Shown here in pieces: positions 43,808-55,236 of a stretch of 64,000 nt of DNA. A program made the position numbers and the translations under genes. The DNA comes from Mycoplasmopsis agassizii. GTDB lineage: Bacteria > Bacillota_I > Bacilli_A > Mycoplasmatales > Metamycoplasmataceae. Position 1 is the stretch's first letter; every line of letters starts with the position of its first letter. Under the pieces are notes generated by a model that saw only the letters and a program-made list of their open reading frames with translations, was not told the DNA's origin and made no database searches. The stretch spans positions 407,059 to 471,058 of the forward strand of contig NZ_NQMN01000002.1 in NCBI RefSeq assembly GCF_002272945.1, given 5' to 3'.

Positions 43808-44266
43808 ATGAAATTGAAGAAAAAATTTATTTTTGCAACAACACTAGTTGTAGCAGTCTCAGCAGCAACTATTACTTTTGTTGCTTGTAGTCAAGATGTG
43901 CGCAGTTCTGAAGAAGTTATTTTAGCTGATAAAGTTAACACTCGTTACAATGTTTACACAAATGATTTAGAAGATTTATTAAATAATTCTTTAAATGAAC
44001 TTGAGTCTAAAGGTAGTGATTTAACTCCTGAACAAGTTCAAGCGGCTAAAACTAAATTAGAAAATCATTTATCAGATTTTGAAAACTTTTTAGCACAAAA
44101 CAAAAAACATATCAAAGATGATGAATACCAAAGATACATGGATAAATTTAAAAGTTCAGTTAATCAGTTATCAAATCTTCCTCAAGGTCCAGAAAAAGAC
44201 GATTTCTTTAAAAAACTGCAAGCAGATTTCAAAGGCTTTAAAGACAAAAAGCCTAAAATTCGCTAG
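43808..44266 (+). CDS. Small helical lipoprotein
   Basis: A 152-residue lipoprotein of unknown function: signal peptide MKLKKKFIFATTLVVAVSAA, lipobox TFVAC, then an all-helical, highly charged domain with coiled-coil character. A ribosome site AAAGGAAG precedes the ATG. It ends at a strong terminator. Confidence 0.75.
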   Translation: MKLKKKFIFATTLVVAVSAATITFVACSQDVRSSEEVILADKVNTRYNVYTNDLEDLLNNSLNELESKGSDLTPEQVQAAKTKLENHLSDFENFLAQNKKHIKDDEYQRYMDKFKSSVNQLSNLPQGPEKDDFFKKLQADFKGFKDKKPKIR

Positions 44267-44270
44267 AATG

Positions 44271-44312
44271 TGAAAAGTTTTGCCATTTTTTTCACATGGC
44301 AAGACTTTTTAT
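44271..44312 (+). terminator. Terminator of the small lipoprotein gene
   Basis: A long imperfect hairpin with TTGCCAT and ATGGCAA at its centre, extended by AAGT and ACTT, ends in T-rich DNA. Confidence 0.8.
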
Positions 44313-44335
44313 TTCTCTAATAGCTAGTTTTGTAT

Positions 44336-44341
44336 TATAAT
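44336..44341 (+). promoter_or_regulatory. -10 box of ptsH
   Basis: TATAAT ends 7 bases before the ATG at 44349. The first in-frame ATG (44340) overlaps this box, so 44349 must be the start and the message is leaderless. Confidence 0.7.
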
Positions 44342-44348
44342 GGTAGTT

Positions 44349-44612
44349 ATGGAAAAATTTAACGCAACCGTTATCGATCCTATTGGTCTACACGCTAGAC
44401 CTGCTTCTTTAGTAACTAAAGAAGCTGCTAAATATAAATCAGAAATTAAGATTAAGGCAAACGGACGTGAATCAAACTTAAAATCAATTATGAATTTAAT
44501 GTCATTAGGGATTAAGCAAAATGATTCATTTGAAATTACTGCTGAAGGTGAAGATGCTAAAGCAGCGATTGCCGGAATTAAAAACTTAATGCTTTCTGAA
44601 AAAATGATTTAG
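44349..44612 (+). CDS. ptsH: Phosphocarrier protein HPr
   Basis: An 87-residue PTS carrier that passes phosphate from EI to EII. With the start at 44349 the active-site histidine is His15 in GLHARPAS and the regulatory serine is Ser46 in LKSIMNLM, the canonical numbering. A terminator separates it from ptsI, so the two are not strictly one transcript. It serves the EIICBA permease at the start of the window. Confidence 0.96.
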   Translation: MEKFNATVIDPIGLHARPASLVTKEAAKYKSEIKIKANGRESNLKSIMNLMSLGIKQNDSFEITAEGEDAKAAIAGIKNLMLSEKMI

Positions 44613-44631
44613 TTTCAGGATTATGAAGATA

Positions 44632-44664
44632 AAAAAACAAAGCAGGAATGTGCTTTGTTTTTAT
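44632..44664 (+). terminator. Terminator of ptsH
   Basis: AAACAAAGCA and TGCTTTGTTT arms with a short loop, followed by T-rich DNA. Confidence 0.85.
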
Positions 44665-44726
44665 TTATTTTATAGTGGTTTTTGTTATATTATAAAAGCA
44701 TAACACAAATTAATGTGGAGGACAAG

Positions 44727-46445
44727 ATGAAATATCAAGGAATTGGTGCTTCAGCAGGTGTTGTTGTAGCCAAAATTTTTCGCCTTGAAGAAGTTAAAAT
44801 CACCATCAGAGATGATTTTAAATCTGCTGAAGCAGAACTTCAAGAACTAGATCGTGCTTTTACTTTTGTAGCAAATGATCTAGAAAATTTAATTACTAAG
44901 TTAAAAAAAGCTGAAAATCTAGAAGAAGCAGAAATTTTTCTAGCCCATTTAGAGATCTTAAAAGATCCTGATACTAAGGCTTTAATTGAAAACGAGATCA
45001 AAGCTAATCAACTTAATGCGATGCAAGCTTTAGATAAAACTTATAATAATTACATCACAATGTTTGAATCAATGGATGATGCTTACATGCGTGAGCGTGC
45101 TGCTGATTTAAAAGATCTGCGTTATAAATTGCTAGCTTCACTAGCAAATGTCAAAATTTTCGATTTATCGCAAATTTCTGAAGATAGTATTTTAGTTGCT
45201 TTTGACTTGACACCAAGTCAAACAGCGAGCTTAAACCTAAAGCATACTTTAGGTTTTGCAACTAATATTGGAGGGCGCACAAGCCATAGTGCGATCATGG
45301 CTCGTAGTTTAAATATCCCTGCAGTTGTTGGTCTAAAAGATATTTTAGAAAATACTAAAGATGGTGACACTTTGGCATTGAATGGCCAAAGTGGAGAAGT
45401 TATCGTTAATCCTAATAAGGAAGAACTAGAACGTTTTGCTAAAGATCGTGCTGCTTATTTAGAATATTTAAACACTATTTTAGAATATAAAGGTAAAGCA
45501 TCAACCACAAAAGATAATTTTGTGGTTGAACTAGCAGCTAATATTGGTAGCCCTAAAGATATGGAAGGCGTTATCAATAATGATGCTGAAGCAGTCGGAT
45601 TATTTAGAAGTGAATTTTTATACATGGATGCCAATAATTGACCTACTGAAGAATTTCAGTTTCAAAAATATGCTGAAGCAATTAAAAAGTTCAATGATCC
45701 AAAACGCAAAATGATCATTCGTACTTTAGATATTGGTGGTGATAAAACTTTAAATTACTTTAAGTTTCCTGAAGAATTAAATCCCTTTTTAGGTTATCGA
45801 GCAATTCGTTTAACTTTAGAGAAAAAAGAAGTTTTTAAAGACCAATTGCGTGCTTTAATCAGAGCAGCACAGTTTGGAAAGCTAGGAATTATGTTCCCAA
45901 TGATTACAAACCTACCTGAATTTATCGAAGCTAAGAAGTTTTATGAAGAAACTTATGAAGAATTAGTTAAAGAAAAAGTAACTATCGGTAAAAAAGAAGA
46001 CATCGAAATTGGGTTAATGATTGAAACTCCTGCTGCAGCAATTTTAGCTGATAAATTTGCTAAATATGCTGACTTTTTAAGCATTGGAACTAACGATCTA
46101 ATTCAATATTCAATGGCTGCTGATCGTATGAACGAACACGTTTCATACTTATACCAACCATTAAATCCTTCAATTTTAAAATTCATTAAATTAACAATCG
46201 ATGGTGGTCATAAACACGGTAAATGAGTAGGAATGTGTGGCGAAATGGCTGGTGATCAAAACGCTATTCCTTTACTATTAGGACTAGGACTTGATGAATT
46301 TTCAATGTCAGCAAGTAGCATTTTACCTGCACGTAAATTGCTAAGTACATTAGAAAAAACTAAGTGAGAAAAAATTGCTACTCAGGCATTAGAACTTGAA
46401 AATGAAGAACAAGTTAAACAGTTATTAGAAAAGGAACTAAGATAA
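44727..46445 (+). CDS. ptsI: PTS Enzyme I (phosphoenolpyruvate-protein phosphotransferase)
   Basis: A 572-residue soluble enzyme that starts the PTS relay by taking phosphate from PEP. The phospho-histidine is in [14 protein letters not shown], the PEP-binding region has [10 protein letters not shown] and [13 protein letters not shown], and the C-terminal barrel has [16 protein letters not shown] and the Cys in GMCGEMAG. I start at 44727 because GGAGGAC lies just upstream; a longer frame from 44682 has none. pfkA follows after 1 nt. Confidence 0.96.
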
Positions 46446-46446
46446 A

Positions 46447-47451
46447 ATGAATAAAAATATTAAAAAAATTGCCATCTTAACTTCAGGTGGTGATGCGCCA
46501 GGGATGAACAACGCCGTTCGTGCTGCTGCACTACGTGCACTTGCTCTAGGAATTGAACCTTACCTAGTTTTTTACGGTTATAAAGGGTTAGTTGAAAACA
46601 ATATTAAAAGTTTAAAAGAATTAGGAATTAACTTAAACGACTATATCAATGTAGGTGGAACTTTTATTTTTTCAGCACGCTATCCAGAATTTGCTGATGA
46701 AAACGTCAGAAAAATTGCTAAAGATAATTTAGATAAATTAGGTATCGATGCTTTACTAGTTATTGGAGGAGATGGTTCATATAAAGGGGCACAACGCTTA
46801 CACGAAATGGGTGTTAAAACTGTTGCTCTTCCAGGAACAATTGATAATGATATTGCCTCAAGTGATTTCACAATTGGTTATGATACAGCCTTAAATACAA
46901 TTACTGAAGCAGTCGATAAAATTCGTGATACAGCTCGCTCACACCGCCGCTGTATACTAGTTGAAACCATGGGACATGGAGCTAGTGATCTAGCACTATA
47001 TTCAGGAATTGCTACAGGTGCTGAAATCATTGTTACTAATGATTTTAAACTAACTGAAGATCAAATTATTGAGCGTGTTGAAAAGTTATTTACAAGCAAA
47101 AGAAAACGTGCTGTAATTGTTATGGTTAGTGAATTTATTTTTGATGACATTCATGCAATTGCCAAAAAAATTGAAGAAAAAACAAAAATTTCTTCAAGAG
47201 CAGTTGTGCTTGCGCATATGCAAAGAGGGGGACATCCTTCTGCACGTGAAAGAATTGATGCAACCAGAATGGGAACAAATGCAGTTGATTTTCTAAATAA
47301 TGGTCACAGTGGAATTGCTGTTGGAATCGTTAAAGGGTTTACAACTCATACTCCAATTTTAGAAGCACTTGCACAACCAGGAACACGTAAAGATGAAATC
47401 TCTAGACGTACAATTAAATACAGTGAATTAAATTCACAAGTTATAGATTAA
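46447..47451 (+). CDS. pfkA: 6-phosphofructokinase
   Basis: A 334-residue ATP-dependent PFK that makes fructose-1,6-bisphosphate. ATP-binding LTSGGDAPGMN, GGDGSYKGA, the catalytic PGTIDNDIASSDFTIGYDTA and the substrate-binding VETMGHGASDLAL and HMQRGGHPSA are all present. It has no UGA codon. The ATG is 1 nt after the ptsI stop, linking sugar uptake to glycolysis. A terminator follows. Confidence 0.96.
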   Translation: MNKNIKKIAILTSGGDAPGMNNAVRAAALRALALGIEPYLVFYGYKGLVENNIKSLKELGINLNDYINVGGTFIFSARYPEFADENVRKIAKDNLDKLGIDALLVIGGDGSYKGAQRLHEMGVKTVALPGTIDNDIASSDFTIGYDTALNTITEAVDKIRDTARSHRRCILVETMGHGASDLALYSGIATGAEIIVTNDFKLTEDQIIERVEKLFTSKRKRAVIVMVSEFIFDDIHAIAKKIEEKTKISSRAVVLAHMQRGGHPSARERIDATRMGTNAVDFLNNGHSGIAVGIVKGFTTHTPILEALAQPGTRKDEISRRTIKYSELNSQVID

Positions 47452-47454
47452 GAG

Positions 47455-47476
47455 AAAATGGGCAAGCCCATTTTTT
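47455..47476 (+). terminator. Terminator of ptsI-pfkA
   Basis: AAAATGGGC and GCCCATTTT arms with a 2-base loop and seven T. Confidence 0.85.
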
Positions 47477-47502
47477 TATTTTCTTGAAAATATGATCTAT
47501 TT

Positions 47503-47529
47503 AAAAAATGAAACAGACTTTCATTTTTT
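47503..47529. promoter_or_regulatory. Inverted repeat upstream of uvrC
   Basis: Perfect 11-base arms AAAAAATGAAA and TTTCATTTTTT flank a 5-base loop, 27 bases before the uvrC ATG. It may be a second terminator for the pfkA transcript or a control site for uvrC. Confidence 0.4.
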
Positions 47530-47555
47530 AATTTTTTGAATGTAAAATTAAGATA

Positions 47556-49316
47556 ATGAATTTACAACTTGAGGAAAGAATTAAATCAGTTACAACTAAA
47601 CCAGGAGTCTATTTATGAAAGAATAAATATGACCATGTTTTGTATGTTGGTAAAGCTAAAAATTTAAGAAATAGAATGGTTCAATATTTAAAAGGATCAA
47701 TCAATTCTTATAAGACAAATGCCTTGATGGAAAAGGTTGAAGACTTTGAAGTTTTTGTAGTTGAAAATGAAAAAGAGGCTTTGCTTTTAGAACGAAATTT
47801 AATTAATCAACATAAGCCTTATTACAATATTTTATTAATAGATGACAAGCGCTATCCTTACATAAAAATTATTTTAAAGAAGGATAAAATTGAAGTTAGA
47901 TACGAAAGAATCGTTAGCAAAAAATCACATAATAGTTTATTTTATGGACCTTTCCCAACTGGTTCAGGAGCGAACATAATTAAGCGTATGATTGAACGTG
48001 AATTATTTTTTGAAAATGGTTTACCAATTGTAAATACAAATAGTGAATATTGAAAAGATAAATTTTTACAAGTAAAAAATTTATTAAAATTAGGTGATAA
48101 AAAATTACTTAAAAATATTGAAAGTCAAATGCACCAAGCAGCTGAAATTCAAAATTTTGAAATTGCAAAAGAACTCAGAGATACATTAATTTTTTTAAAA
48201 AAGCTACATGAAAAACAAGTTGTTCAATTAGAAAATATTGCTGATATAGATGTCATAAGTGCTAAGGAAGATAATGGCCTAATTTATGTAACATTTTTAT
48301 TTTATCGCTATGGAATTTTGATAAGTAAAAGTTTAGAAGTATTTGAAATTAAAACTGATTTTGAAAATTCATTAGTTGAATTTGTAAATCAGTTTTATGC
48401 TAAAAAAGCAATTGTTGCAAATATTATTTTAGAGCCACAATTTAAAAATTATGAATTTAGTTTTGATGAAAAAATTAAACTATTCTTCCCAGAAAAAGGG
48501 CTTTATCGTTTAATTTTGAATCACGCAATTGAGAATACAAATCAAGCAATTAAAGAAAAAGCAAATGAATTTAAATTGAGACTAGAAAAAAATCAACGCA
48601 ATTTATCTGCACTTGAAAAGTTAATAAACTTAGATGAAATTAAAAGAATTATATTAATAGATAATTCTCATATTTCAAATATTAATCCTGTATCTGCAAT
48701 TATTTCTTATGTAAATGGTGAAAAGAAAAAAGATGAATATCGAAAAATAAATTTAGCAGCAAATGATGAAAGATTAGCAGATGTGGATTACATGAAACAG
48801 GCAGTTACAAAATACTTTTCTAATTTAGAAAAACGAATAAAGATGTGACCTGATTTAATAATTGTTGATGGCTCATATCCACAATTACATGAAGTTAAAA
48901 ATACATTACATGAATTAGAAATAAATATTAATGTTATTGCTCTTACAAAAGATGAAAGACATAAAACAAAATATTTGATTGATTTAAATGAAAGTAAAAT
49001 AAAAATTGAAGACAGGAATTTATTTAACTTTTTATCAGAAATGCAAGAAGAAGTTGATCGCTTTGCAAAAGAATCCTATCGTAAAAGAAAAGGTAATTTT
49101 TCACTAGAAGGAGACCTTAAAAAAATTCCAGGTGTAGGTGAAAAAAGAGAACTTTTATTGCTTGAACATTTTTCAAATTACAATAATATTTTTAACGCAT
49201 CTTTAGAAGAGTTAAGTAAATTTGTTCCTTTAAAAATAGCTCAAGAAATTAAAAATAAACTAGGACAAAAAGAGCTTGAAAAATTAAAAGAAGAATCACA
49301 AATAGACAAAAACTAA
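47556..49316 (+). CDS. uvrC: Excinuclease ABC subunit C
   Basis: A 586-residue nuclease that makes both incisions in nucleotide excision repair. The N-terminal GIY-YIG domain is variant: KPGVYLW and VLYVGKAKNLRNR. UvrB-binding MHQAAEIQNFEIAKELRDTL, the RNase H-like part with IDNSHISN and IIVDGSYPQ, and the C-terminal helix-hairpin-helix IPGVGEKRELLLLEHF follow. Several UGA codons are Trp. It lacks a clear ribosome site. A terminator lies about 150 bases downstream. Confidence 0.95.
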
Positions 49317-49462
49317 TCAATCTTAATTTGAAAATAATTAATTAAATTTATGTTTTATTTAAATAAAAATTTAAATAAATCTTTACATTACTTTTGCATG
49401 ACATCTTAAAAACTTTTTAAACATTTATATTTGAAAAGATTAATGAATAAAATAATTAATAT

Positions 49463-49496
49463 TTGTTAGCAATTATCTATTTGCTGACAATTTTTA
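49463..49496 (+). terminator. Terminator of uvrC
   Basis: TTGTTAGCAA and TTGCTGACAA arms with one mismatch, followed by five T. The rest of 49317-49550 shows no gene. Confidence 0.7.
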
Positions 49497-49542
49497 TAAT
49501 CAAAAACTTTCAAAATTACAAACTTTTAAATTATTTAAAAAT

Positions 49543-49625
49543 TCAGTATTTTTTGCAATAGTTCTATAATATGGGCAGAAAATTTGTAAGTTTATTTAAA
49601 CTTATTTTCATCTAATAGGAGATAT
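49543..49625 (+). promoter_or_regulatory. Promoter and leader of lipoprotein A
   Basis: TATAAT at 49565-49570 is followed by ATGGGCAGAAAATTTGTAAG, a leader hairpin (AAGTTT and AAACTT) and AGGAG. The whole block is repeated almost unchanged before lipoprotein B, which marks it as functional. Confidence 0.75.
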
Positions 49626-51767
49626 ATGAAAAAAACAAAAAAATTATTAATATCATTTGCAGTCTTAGCAGGATTAAGTGCAACTGCAGCTGCAGTTGCC
49701 TGCAGCACAAGTGTTGTTAATAAAGAAACAAAAACTGAACTCGATAACAATTTGAATAATACACCAGTTGTAAATGGAAATGGGATTCAAGCACCTGTTG
49801 AAGTTAAAGCAACTAAACCAGTTGAAGTTGTTGGTCAAGTTTCAGTTAATCAGCAAAAAGAAGATACAAACACAACCACTAAAACAAAAGTAGTGCATCA
49901 TGTTGATCCTGATGGTGCTGATTCTGAAGATGATTGAACTGAAGAATCTAATCAAGCAACTGCTGAATTTAAAGCAATTGAAAAAGGTTTAATAGAAGTT
50001 TTTGGTAGCCAAAAAACTATTGAACTAAAAGATTTTAAGCAGAGTGCTAAAGATTTTATTGAAGAAACTAATAAGCAACCTTTCAAAGTACAACTTGCTC
50101 GTTTACTAGAAGGAACAACTTTAACTAAGGAGCAAAAAGATAAAGTTAAAGAATTATTAAGCAGAAGAATTTTCAACATGCCCGTTATGAAAAATCTTCA
50201 TTTAGTAGATCATAACCCTACTCAGGCAACCTTAAGATTATTATTTTCTTTTGAAGTTAAAGGCTTTAAACTAGATTTCACAGTTAATGGATTTTTAAAT
50301 CCAAATAAAAAAGTTGAGCCTAAAGTAGAGGTACAACTAGAAAATAAAGATGTTTCTTCGCAGGCACAAACTCTAGATAATACTACTGAAAAAGATGATC
50401 GCATGATCACTGTTTCAATTGGTAAACCAGTTGATGATACGCCAATTATGGCTATTCCTTTACCTGATAAACCACAAGTAGAAACTAAAAAACCTTCAAG
50501 TATTTATGAAAAACATCCACTATGGTTTGCTTATTTACCTAATGGTAACCAAAAACTGGTTGCTTCTTTAGCAGCTAGACTAGATAAGCTTTCAAAAGCA
50601 ACAACTATTCGTTTGAAAAATAATAAAAGTGTCAAAGAATATTATGAGCATTTTTCAAAATTAAACCCAAGTGATTCACTAGTTAATTTATTTGATGAAC
50701 ATTCACTAGATTTTGCACAACGTGGTGGAAGTCCTTCATTTAGTGATTATGGATACTTAATTGCAAAAACTAAAGTTAAAAATATTAAGTGAATTTGAAA
50801 TCGCCAAACCGTTACAAATCCACTTTCAGTAGAATTTACATTGTTTTACAACAATTCAGATCATAAATTCAAATTTAACTTTGTAACTGCAAGTAACAAA
50901 CTTGATGATTTACAAAACATCAAGTTTGATTTATCAAAAACTTACGAAGTAAGACAACCAGGAATTGATGGTGAAACAGATAGTTCAGGTAATTTATATC
51001 GTTCATCTAGAGCAGTTTCAAGCAGAAAAAATGTCTATGAATTTATGACTAAATTCTCTAGAAGTAGAGATTTACAAACTAACATGAATATGCTAGGTGA
51101 TTTCTTAAAAGATGCTAATTTAAATGCTGAACAATGAAAAATTGTCAGACTAATTCAGTCAGTACCGATCACTGGTTCAGCCCTAGAATTTACAGAAAAT
51201 GGTGGTAATACAACTGACACTTTTGACATTGTGCTTCGTTATGGAAAAGATAATAAAGTCTTTCGCTTAAAAGTTAAAATTGCTCCAACTAGTCATTGAT
51301 ACAGCCATAATGTTGAACCATTATTTAACTATGTAGACTTTGAAATTCTAAAAGAATTTATCTTCAAAGTCAACCAAAGTATGGTTTTAAAAAGAAAAAT
51401 CTCTGACACACTTACTGACTGAGATAAGTTCAGAAGAGATACAGACTGAAGTTACATGTCATATATGTTTACAATCAATACTCCACATGAAGGAAGAGTT
51501 GAGGATATCTTTAGACCTACCTCAAAAAACTTTGATCCTAAGCCAGAACCTACAAGTTGAAATCCAATTTCAATTATTAAGAATGTACATATTAAAAATA
51601 TGCGCTACTATGAAACTCAAGGTTCACACCAAATTTTGAGAATGAATCCATATTTCACTTATAGAAACGGGATCAAAACTTCTAAATACGCACACATGGG
51701 GCAAAGTCTTTACATCATTGTTGATAGATGACAAGAAGAAGGACCTGATATTCAAAACTGATATTAA
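49626..51767 (+). CDS. Large lipoprotein A of a tandem pair
   Basis: A 713-residue surface lipoprotein. The signal peptide MKKTKKLLISFAVLAGLSAT ends at the lipobox AAVAC. A Val/Thr/Lys-rich linker with a short acidic, His-containing stretch (VVHHVDPDGADSEDDW) runs to about residue 105. The body includes PVDDTPIMAIPLPD, HPLWFAYLPNGNQKLVASLA, SYDLS-like SKTYEVRQPGIDGE and the highly conserved end RVEDIFRPTSKNFDPKPEP. No known domain recognised. The gene immediately downstream is a paralogue. A role in binding host factors is possible but unproven. Confidence 0.78.
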
Positions 51768-51778
51768 TAATACAAATC

Positions 51779-51808
51779 AAAATGAACCTTCAACGGTTCA
51801 TTTTTTTG
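51779..51808 (+). terminator. Terminator of lipoprotein A
   Basis: AAATGAACC and GGTTCATTT arms with a 6-base loop and seven T. Confidence 0.9.
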
Positions 51809-52021
51809 TTACCTTACCCAACTATATTCATTAAAAAATTTAAATTGTAAATTTTTTTGCAACCAATCAGAAAAAGTAGTTAATCACTAATATATTGTCT
51901 TTTTCCAAAAAGTCAGATTTCTACTCCAAAAACATAAATAAATCGACTTATTGGTCTTTGATAACTATTTTTAGATGTTTTTTTATTGGAATTTCCAAAT
52001 AAAATAAATAGAAATTAAAAA

Positions 52022-52111
52022 TCCAGTATTTTTTGCAATAGTTCTATAATGTGGGCAGAAAATTTGTAAGTTTTATATTTAAGGCTTACTTTCATTTATT
52101 AGGAGATATAT
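52022..52111 (+). promoter_or_regulatory. Promoter and leader of lipoprotein B
   Basis: The block CAGTATTTTTTGCAATAGTT, the TATAAT at 52045-52050 and the following GTGGGCAGAAAATTTGTAAG nearly match the promoter of lipoprotein A. A GTAAG and CTTAC pair forms a leader hairpin before AGGAG. The 200 bases before it (51810-52020) show no gene. Confidence 0.75.
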
Positions 52112-54397
52112 ATGAAAAAAACTAAAAAATTATTCTTATCATTTGCAGTCCTAGCTGGTATAGGTGCAACTGCTGCTGCAGTTGCCTGTAGTACAAGTGT
52201 AGTTGAAAAAACTAAATCTGAAAATGATAATAAACTAACAAGCACTACAACACCTGTAGCAGTTAGTGAACTTGTAAAAGAACCAAAAGTAGAAACTAAC
52301 AAGGTTGAAAAACCATCTACAGAAGTTTCTAAAACTTCTGTAGAACAACCAGAAATCAATAACGTTGAAGTTAAAGTTGAGCCTGCAGTACAAGAAAGTA
52401 GTGTCTCAGTTAATGAGCAAAAACAGGATTCAGAAGAATCTTCAAAAACCAAGGAAATTCACCACCATTTAGAAAGTGGTGATCATTCTGAAGAAGATTG
52501 AACTGAAGAAACTAAAAAAGCAACTGAAGAGTGAAATAAAGTTGAAAATGGTCTACTTGATATTTTTGGAAGTGAAAAAACAATCTATTTAAAAGACTAT
52601 AAATTAACTACTCGTGAATTTATTAAGCAAAACAAAACTAAATCATTTAGTTACCAACTTGAGTGATTGTTAGCTAATACGACTTTGACATCTGCTCAGA
52701 AAAACAAGGTTAAAGAATTATTAAAAACAAAAATTTTAAATTCACCAATTGCAAAAAATTTCTATCTAGTTGAGAAAAAAGATTCAGTAGAAATTGTTTT
52801 AAGACTTTTATATGCAGTCGATTTTAAACAATTTAATCTAGAACTAGTTGTTAGCGGCTATGTTGATCAACCTAAAAAAGTGGTAAAAAGAGAAACAGTT
52901 TCTAAGCCACAAGCTGAAACTCAGGTTAATGTTAAAGAAGAAACAACAAAGGAAAAAGTTGAACCTCAAACAACAACAGCAAAACCTGCACCTTCACAAA
53001 AAGATTCTAAAAAGCATGAAGAAGAAAAAGGTATGGGAATTTCAATTTCATACGTAAAGCCAGTTGACAATACACCGATTGGCGCAATTCCTTTACCACC
53101 AGAGCCTGATCCAAATACTAGAAAAAGCATTTACGAAAATCATCCCCTTGATTTTGTTTACTTACCAAATGGTAATCATCAACTAGTTGCTTCACTTGCA
53201 GTTAATCTAGATAATTTAGCTAAAGCTAAAATTATTAGGCTAAAATCAGGCAAAACTCCTAAACAATATTTTGAATGATTCTCAAAACTTCACCCTAGTG
53301 ATTCGCTAGTTAATTTATTTGATGAGCACTCACTAGATTTCAATAGAAGAGAAGAAGCAACACCTTCATTTAGCCACTATGGATATTTAATTGCTAAGAC
53401 TAATGTTAAAAATGTGGAATGAAAATGAAATCAAAAAGTTGTTTCCCAATCACTTTCAGTATCATTTACCTTAAATTATAACAATAAAGATGTTAAATAC
53501 AACTTTACATTTATTACACAAGATAATAAACTCGATGAGTTAGATGATGTAATGTTTGATTTATCAAGTCGTTATGAAGTAAGACAACCAGGAATTGAAG
53601 GTGAAAAAGATACTGCCGGAAATTACTATCGTTCAGCTAGGGCAGTTTCAAATAAGATTAATGTTTATGAATTTATGACTAAATTCTCTAGAGATCGTAA
53701 CTTACAAAACAATATGACTATGCTAGGTGATTTCTTTGCAAATGCTAGTTTAACTAATGAACAGTGAAAAGTTGTAAGACTAATTCAATCAGTTCCAATC
53801 ACTGGTTCAGCACTAGAATTTTCAGAAGCAGGAGGAAACACAACTAATACTTTTGACATAGTTTTACGCTATGGTCGTGACAATAAAGTCTTTCGCTTGA
53901 AAGTTAAAGTTACTCCAACAAAACACTGATATTCAAGAAATATCGAGCCTTTATTTAACTATGTTGACTTTGAAATTCTAAAAGAATTTATCTTCAAAGT
54001 CAACCAACGTATGGTCTTAAAAAGAAGAACAGCCAACGAACAAGCCGATCGAAGTAAACTTCAAAGAGATAAACCTTGAGACTATATTTCATTCTTATTT
54101 ACAATTAATACACCACATGAAGGTAGAGTTGAAGATATCTTTAGACCTACTTCAAAAAACTTTGATCCTAAACCAGAACCTACAAGTTGAAATCCAATTT
54201 CAATTATTAAAAACATGCATATCAAAAGTGTACGTTATTATAAAACTGAAGGATCACACGAAATTTTAAGATTGAATCCATACTTCACCTATAAAAGTGG
54301 TCGTAAAAATTCTGCATACGCTCACATGGGACAAAACCTATTTATTATTGTTGATAGATGGCAAGAAGATGGACCAGATATTCGATACTGATCTTAA
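52112..54397 (+). CDS. Large lipoprotein B of a tandem pair
   Basis: A 761-residue paralogue of lipoprotein A with the same signal peptide type (lipobox AAVAC). Its linker is longer and differs in sequence (Val/Glu/Thr-rich, ending KTKEIHHHLESGDHSEEDW), and a second Lys/Glu/Thr-rich insert lies near residue 275 (about SKPQAETQVNVKEETT). The core is strongly conserved: PVDNTPIGAIPLPP, YLPNGNHQLVASLAV, RYEVRQPGIEGE, RVEDIFRPTSKNF. Divergence is concentrated in exposed linkers, as expected for surface antigens. Function unknown. Confidence 0.78.
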
Positions 54398-54408
54398 TTT
54401 ATTAAAGC

Positions 54409-54440
54409 AAATGAACCTTAACGGGTTCATTTTCATTTTT
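54409..54440 (+). terminator. Terminator of lipoprotein B
   Basis: AATGAACC and GGTTCATT arms followed by T-rich DNA, the counterpart of the terminator after lipoprotein A. Confidence 0.85.
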
Positions 54441-54625
54441 TCAGGTTTAATAAATTGGTTGATAAATAGAACTGTCGCTAATTTAAGGGTAAGTAAAAAT
54501 GCAGAAAAATATGCTGCATTATATTTTTGTTAAATAACAAAATAGAATATTTATGTTCATTAATATTTGTAAAAATATTATTTGATTTTATTTTTTAGTT
54601 TAAGGATTTGAAATTAGTGACTGAG

Positions 54626-55084
54626 TTATTTGATATTGTTTTTTTCTAAAACAGAATCAATTCTTTTGACATCTTTTTGGACACTTTTTAGGGTATCATC
54701 AATTCTTTTGACATCTTTTTGAATGCCGCTCACAGTTTTATCAAGTCTTGCAACATCTGCTTTAACTTCAACCATGTCTTTTTGAAGAACCTGTGTGGTT
54801 TTATCAATTCTTGCAACATCAGTTTTTAGTTGATTAATATCTTCTTGCATTACACCAATAACAGATTCTATTCTCGCAAAACCTTCTAAGACTATTTTTG
54901 CTAGTTGTTCAACAGTCATTATGCCACCACCTTTAGTTCTTAATTTATATGCTTTAATTGTACATACTAATCCACCATTTTCATTAAAAACAAGATCTAA
55001 TTCTAAATCACTATATTCTTTAAATAACGGAGAAATTTTTCTGGAAAGAGTACTTCAGTCTTTATAAGTATTGTTGGTTTTCAT
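54626..55084 (-). CDS. Coiled-coil protein with conserved C-terminal tail
   Basis: A 152-residue protein. A small N-terminal part (MKTNNTYKDWSTLSRKISPL, one UGA-encoded Trp) leads to a conserved helix MTVEQLAKIVLEGFARIES, then a regular coiled coil built of TDVARIDKT, ADVARLDKT and KDVKRIDDT repeats, ending in VQKDVKRIDSVLEKNNIK. The helix and tail recur in the two coiled-coil genes at 63-64 kb while the middle differs. Internal repeats are 11 residues or multiples. It resembles DUF16-like mycoplasma proteins. Function unknown. Confidence 0.7.
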
Positions 55085-55236
55085 TTAATTCCTTGTATTG
55101 AATTTTTGTAGACCGAACACAAATCTACATAATAAATTATATAAGAATAGTTTAAGAATTGTTCACTCTAGTTTTTTTGCAGGTTTTGTTCCACATTTTT
55201 AATTAAGATTTATTGAACAAAACTTTCATAATTAGG

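Noticed and set aside
44340..44348. Upstream ATG of ptsH (adding three residues)
   Set aside because: It overlaps the TATAAT box, and the later ATG gives the canonical His15 and Ser46 numbering.
49626..54397. Lipoproteins A and B as immunoglobulin-binding MIB proteins
   Set aside because: Size and the nearby MIP-type proteases fit, but I could not see the leucine-rich or Protein M-like features of MIB, and the genes are on the opposite strand from the proteases. A profile search would decide.
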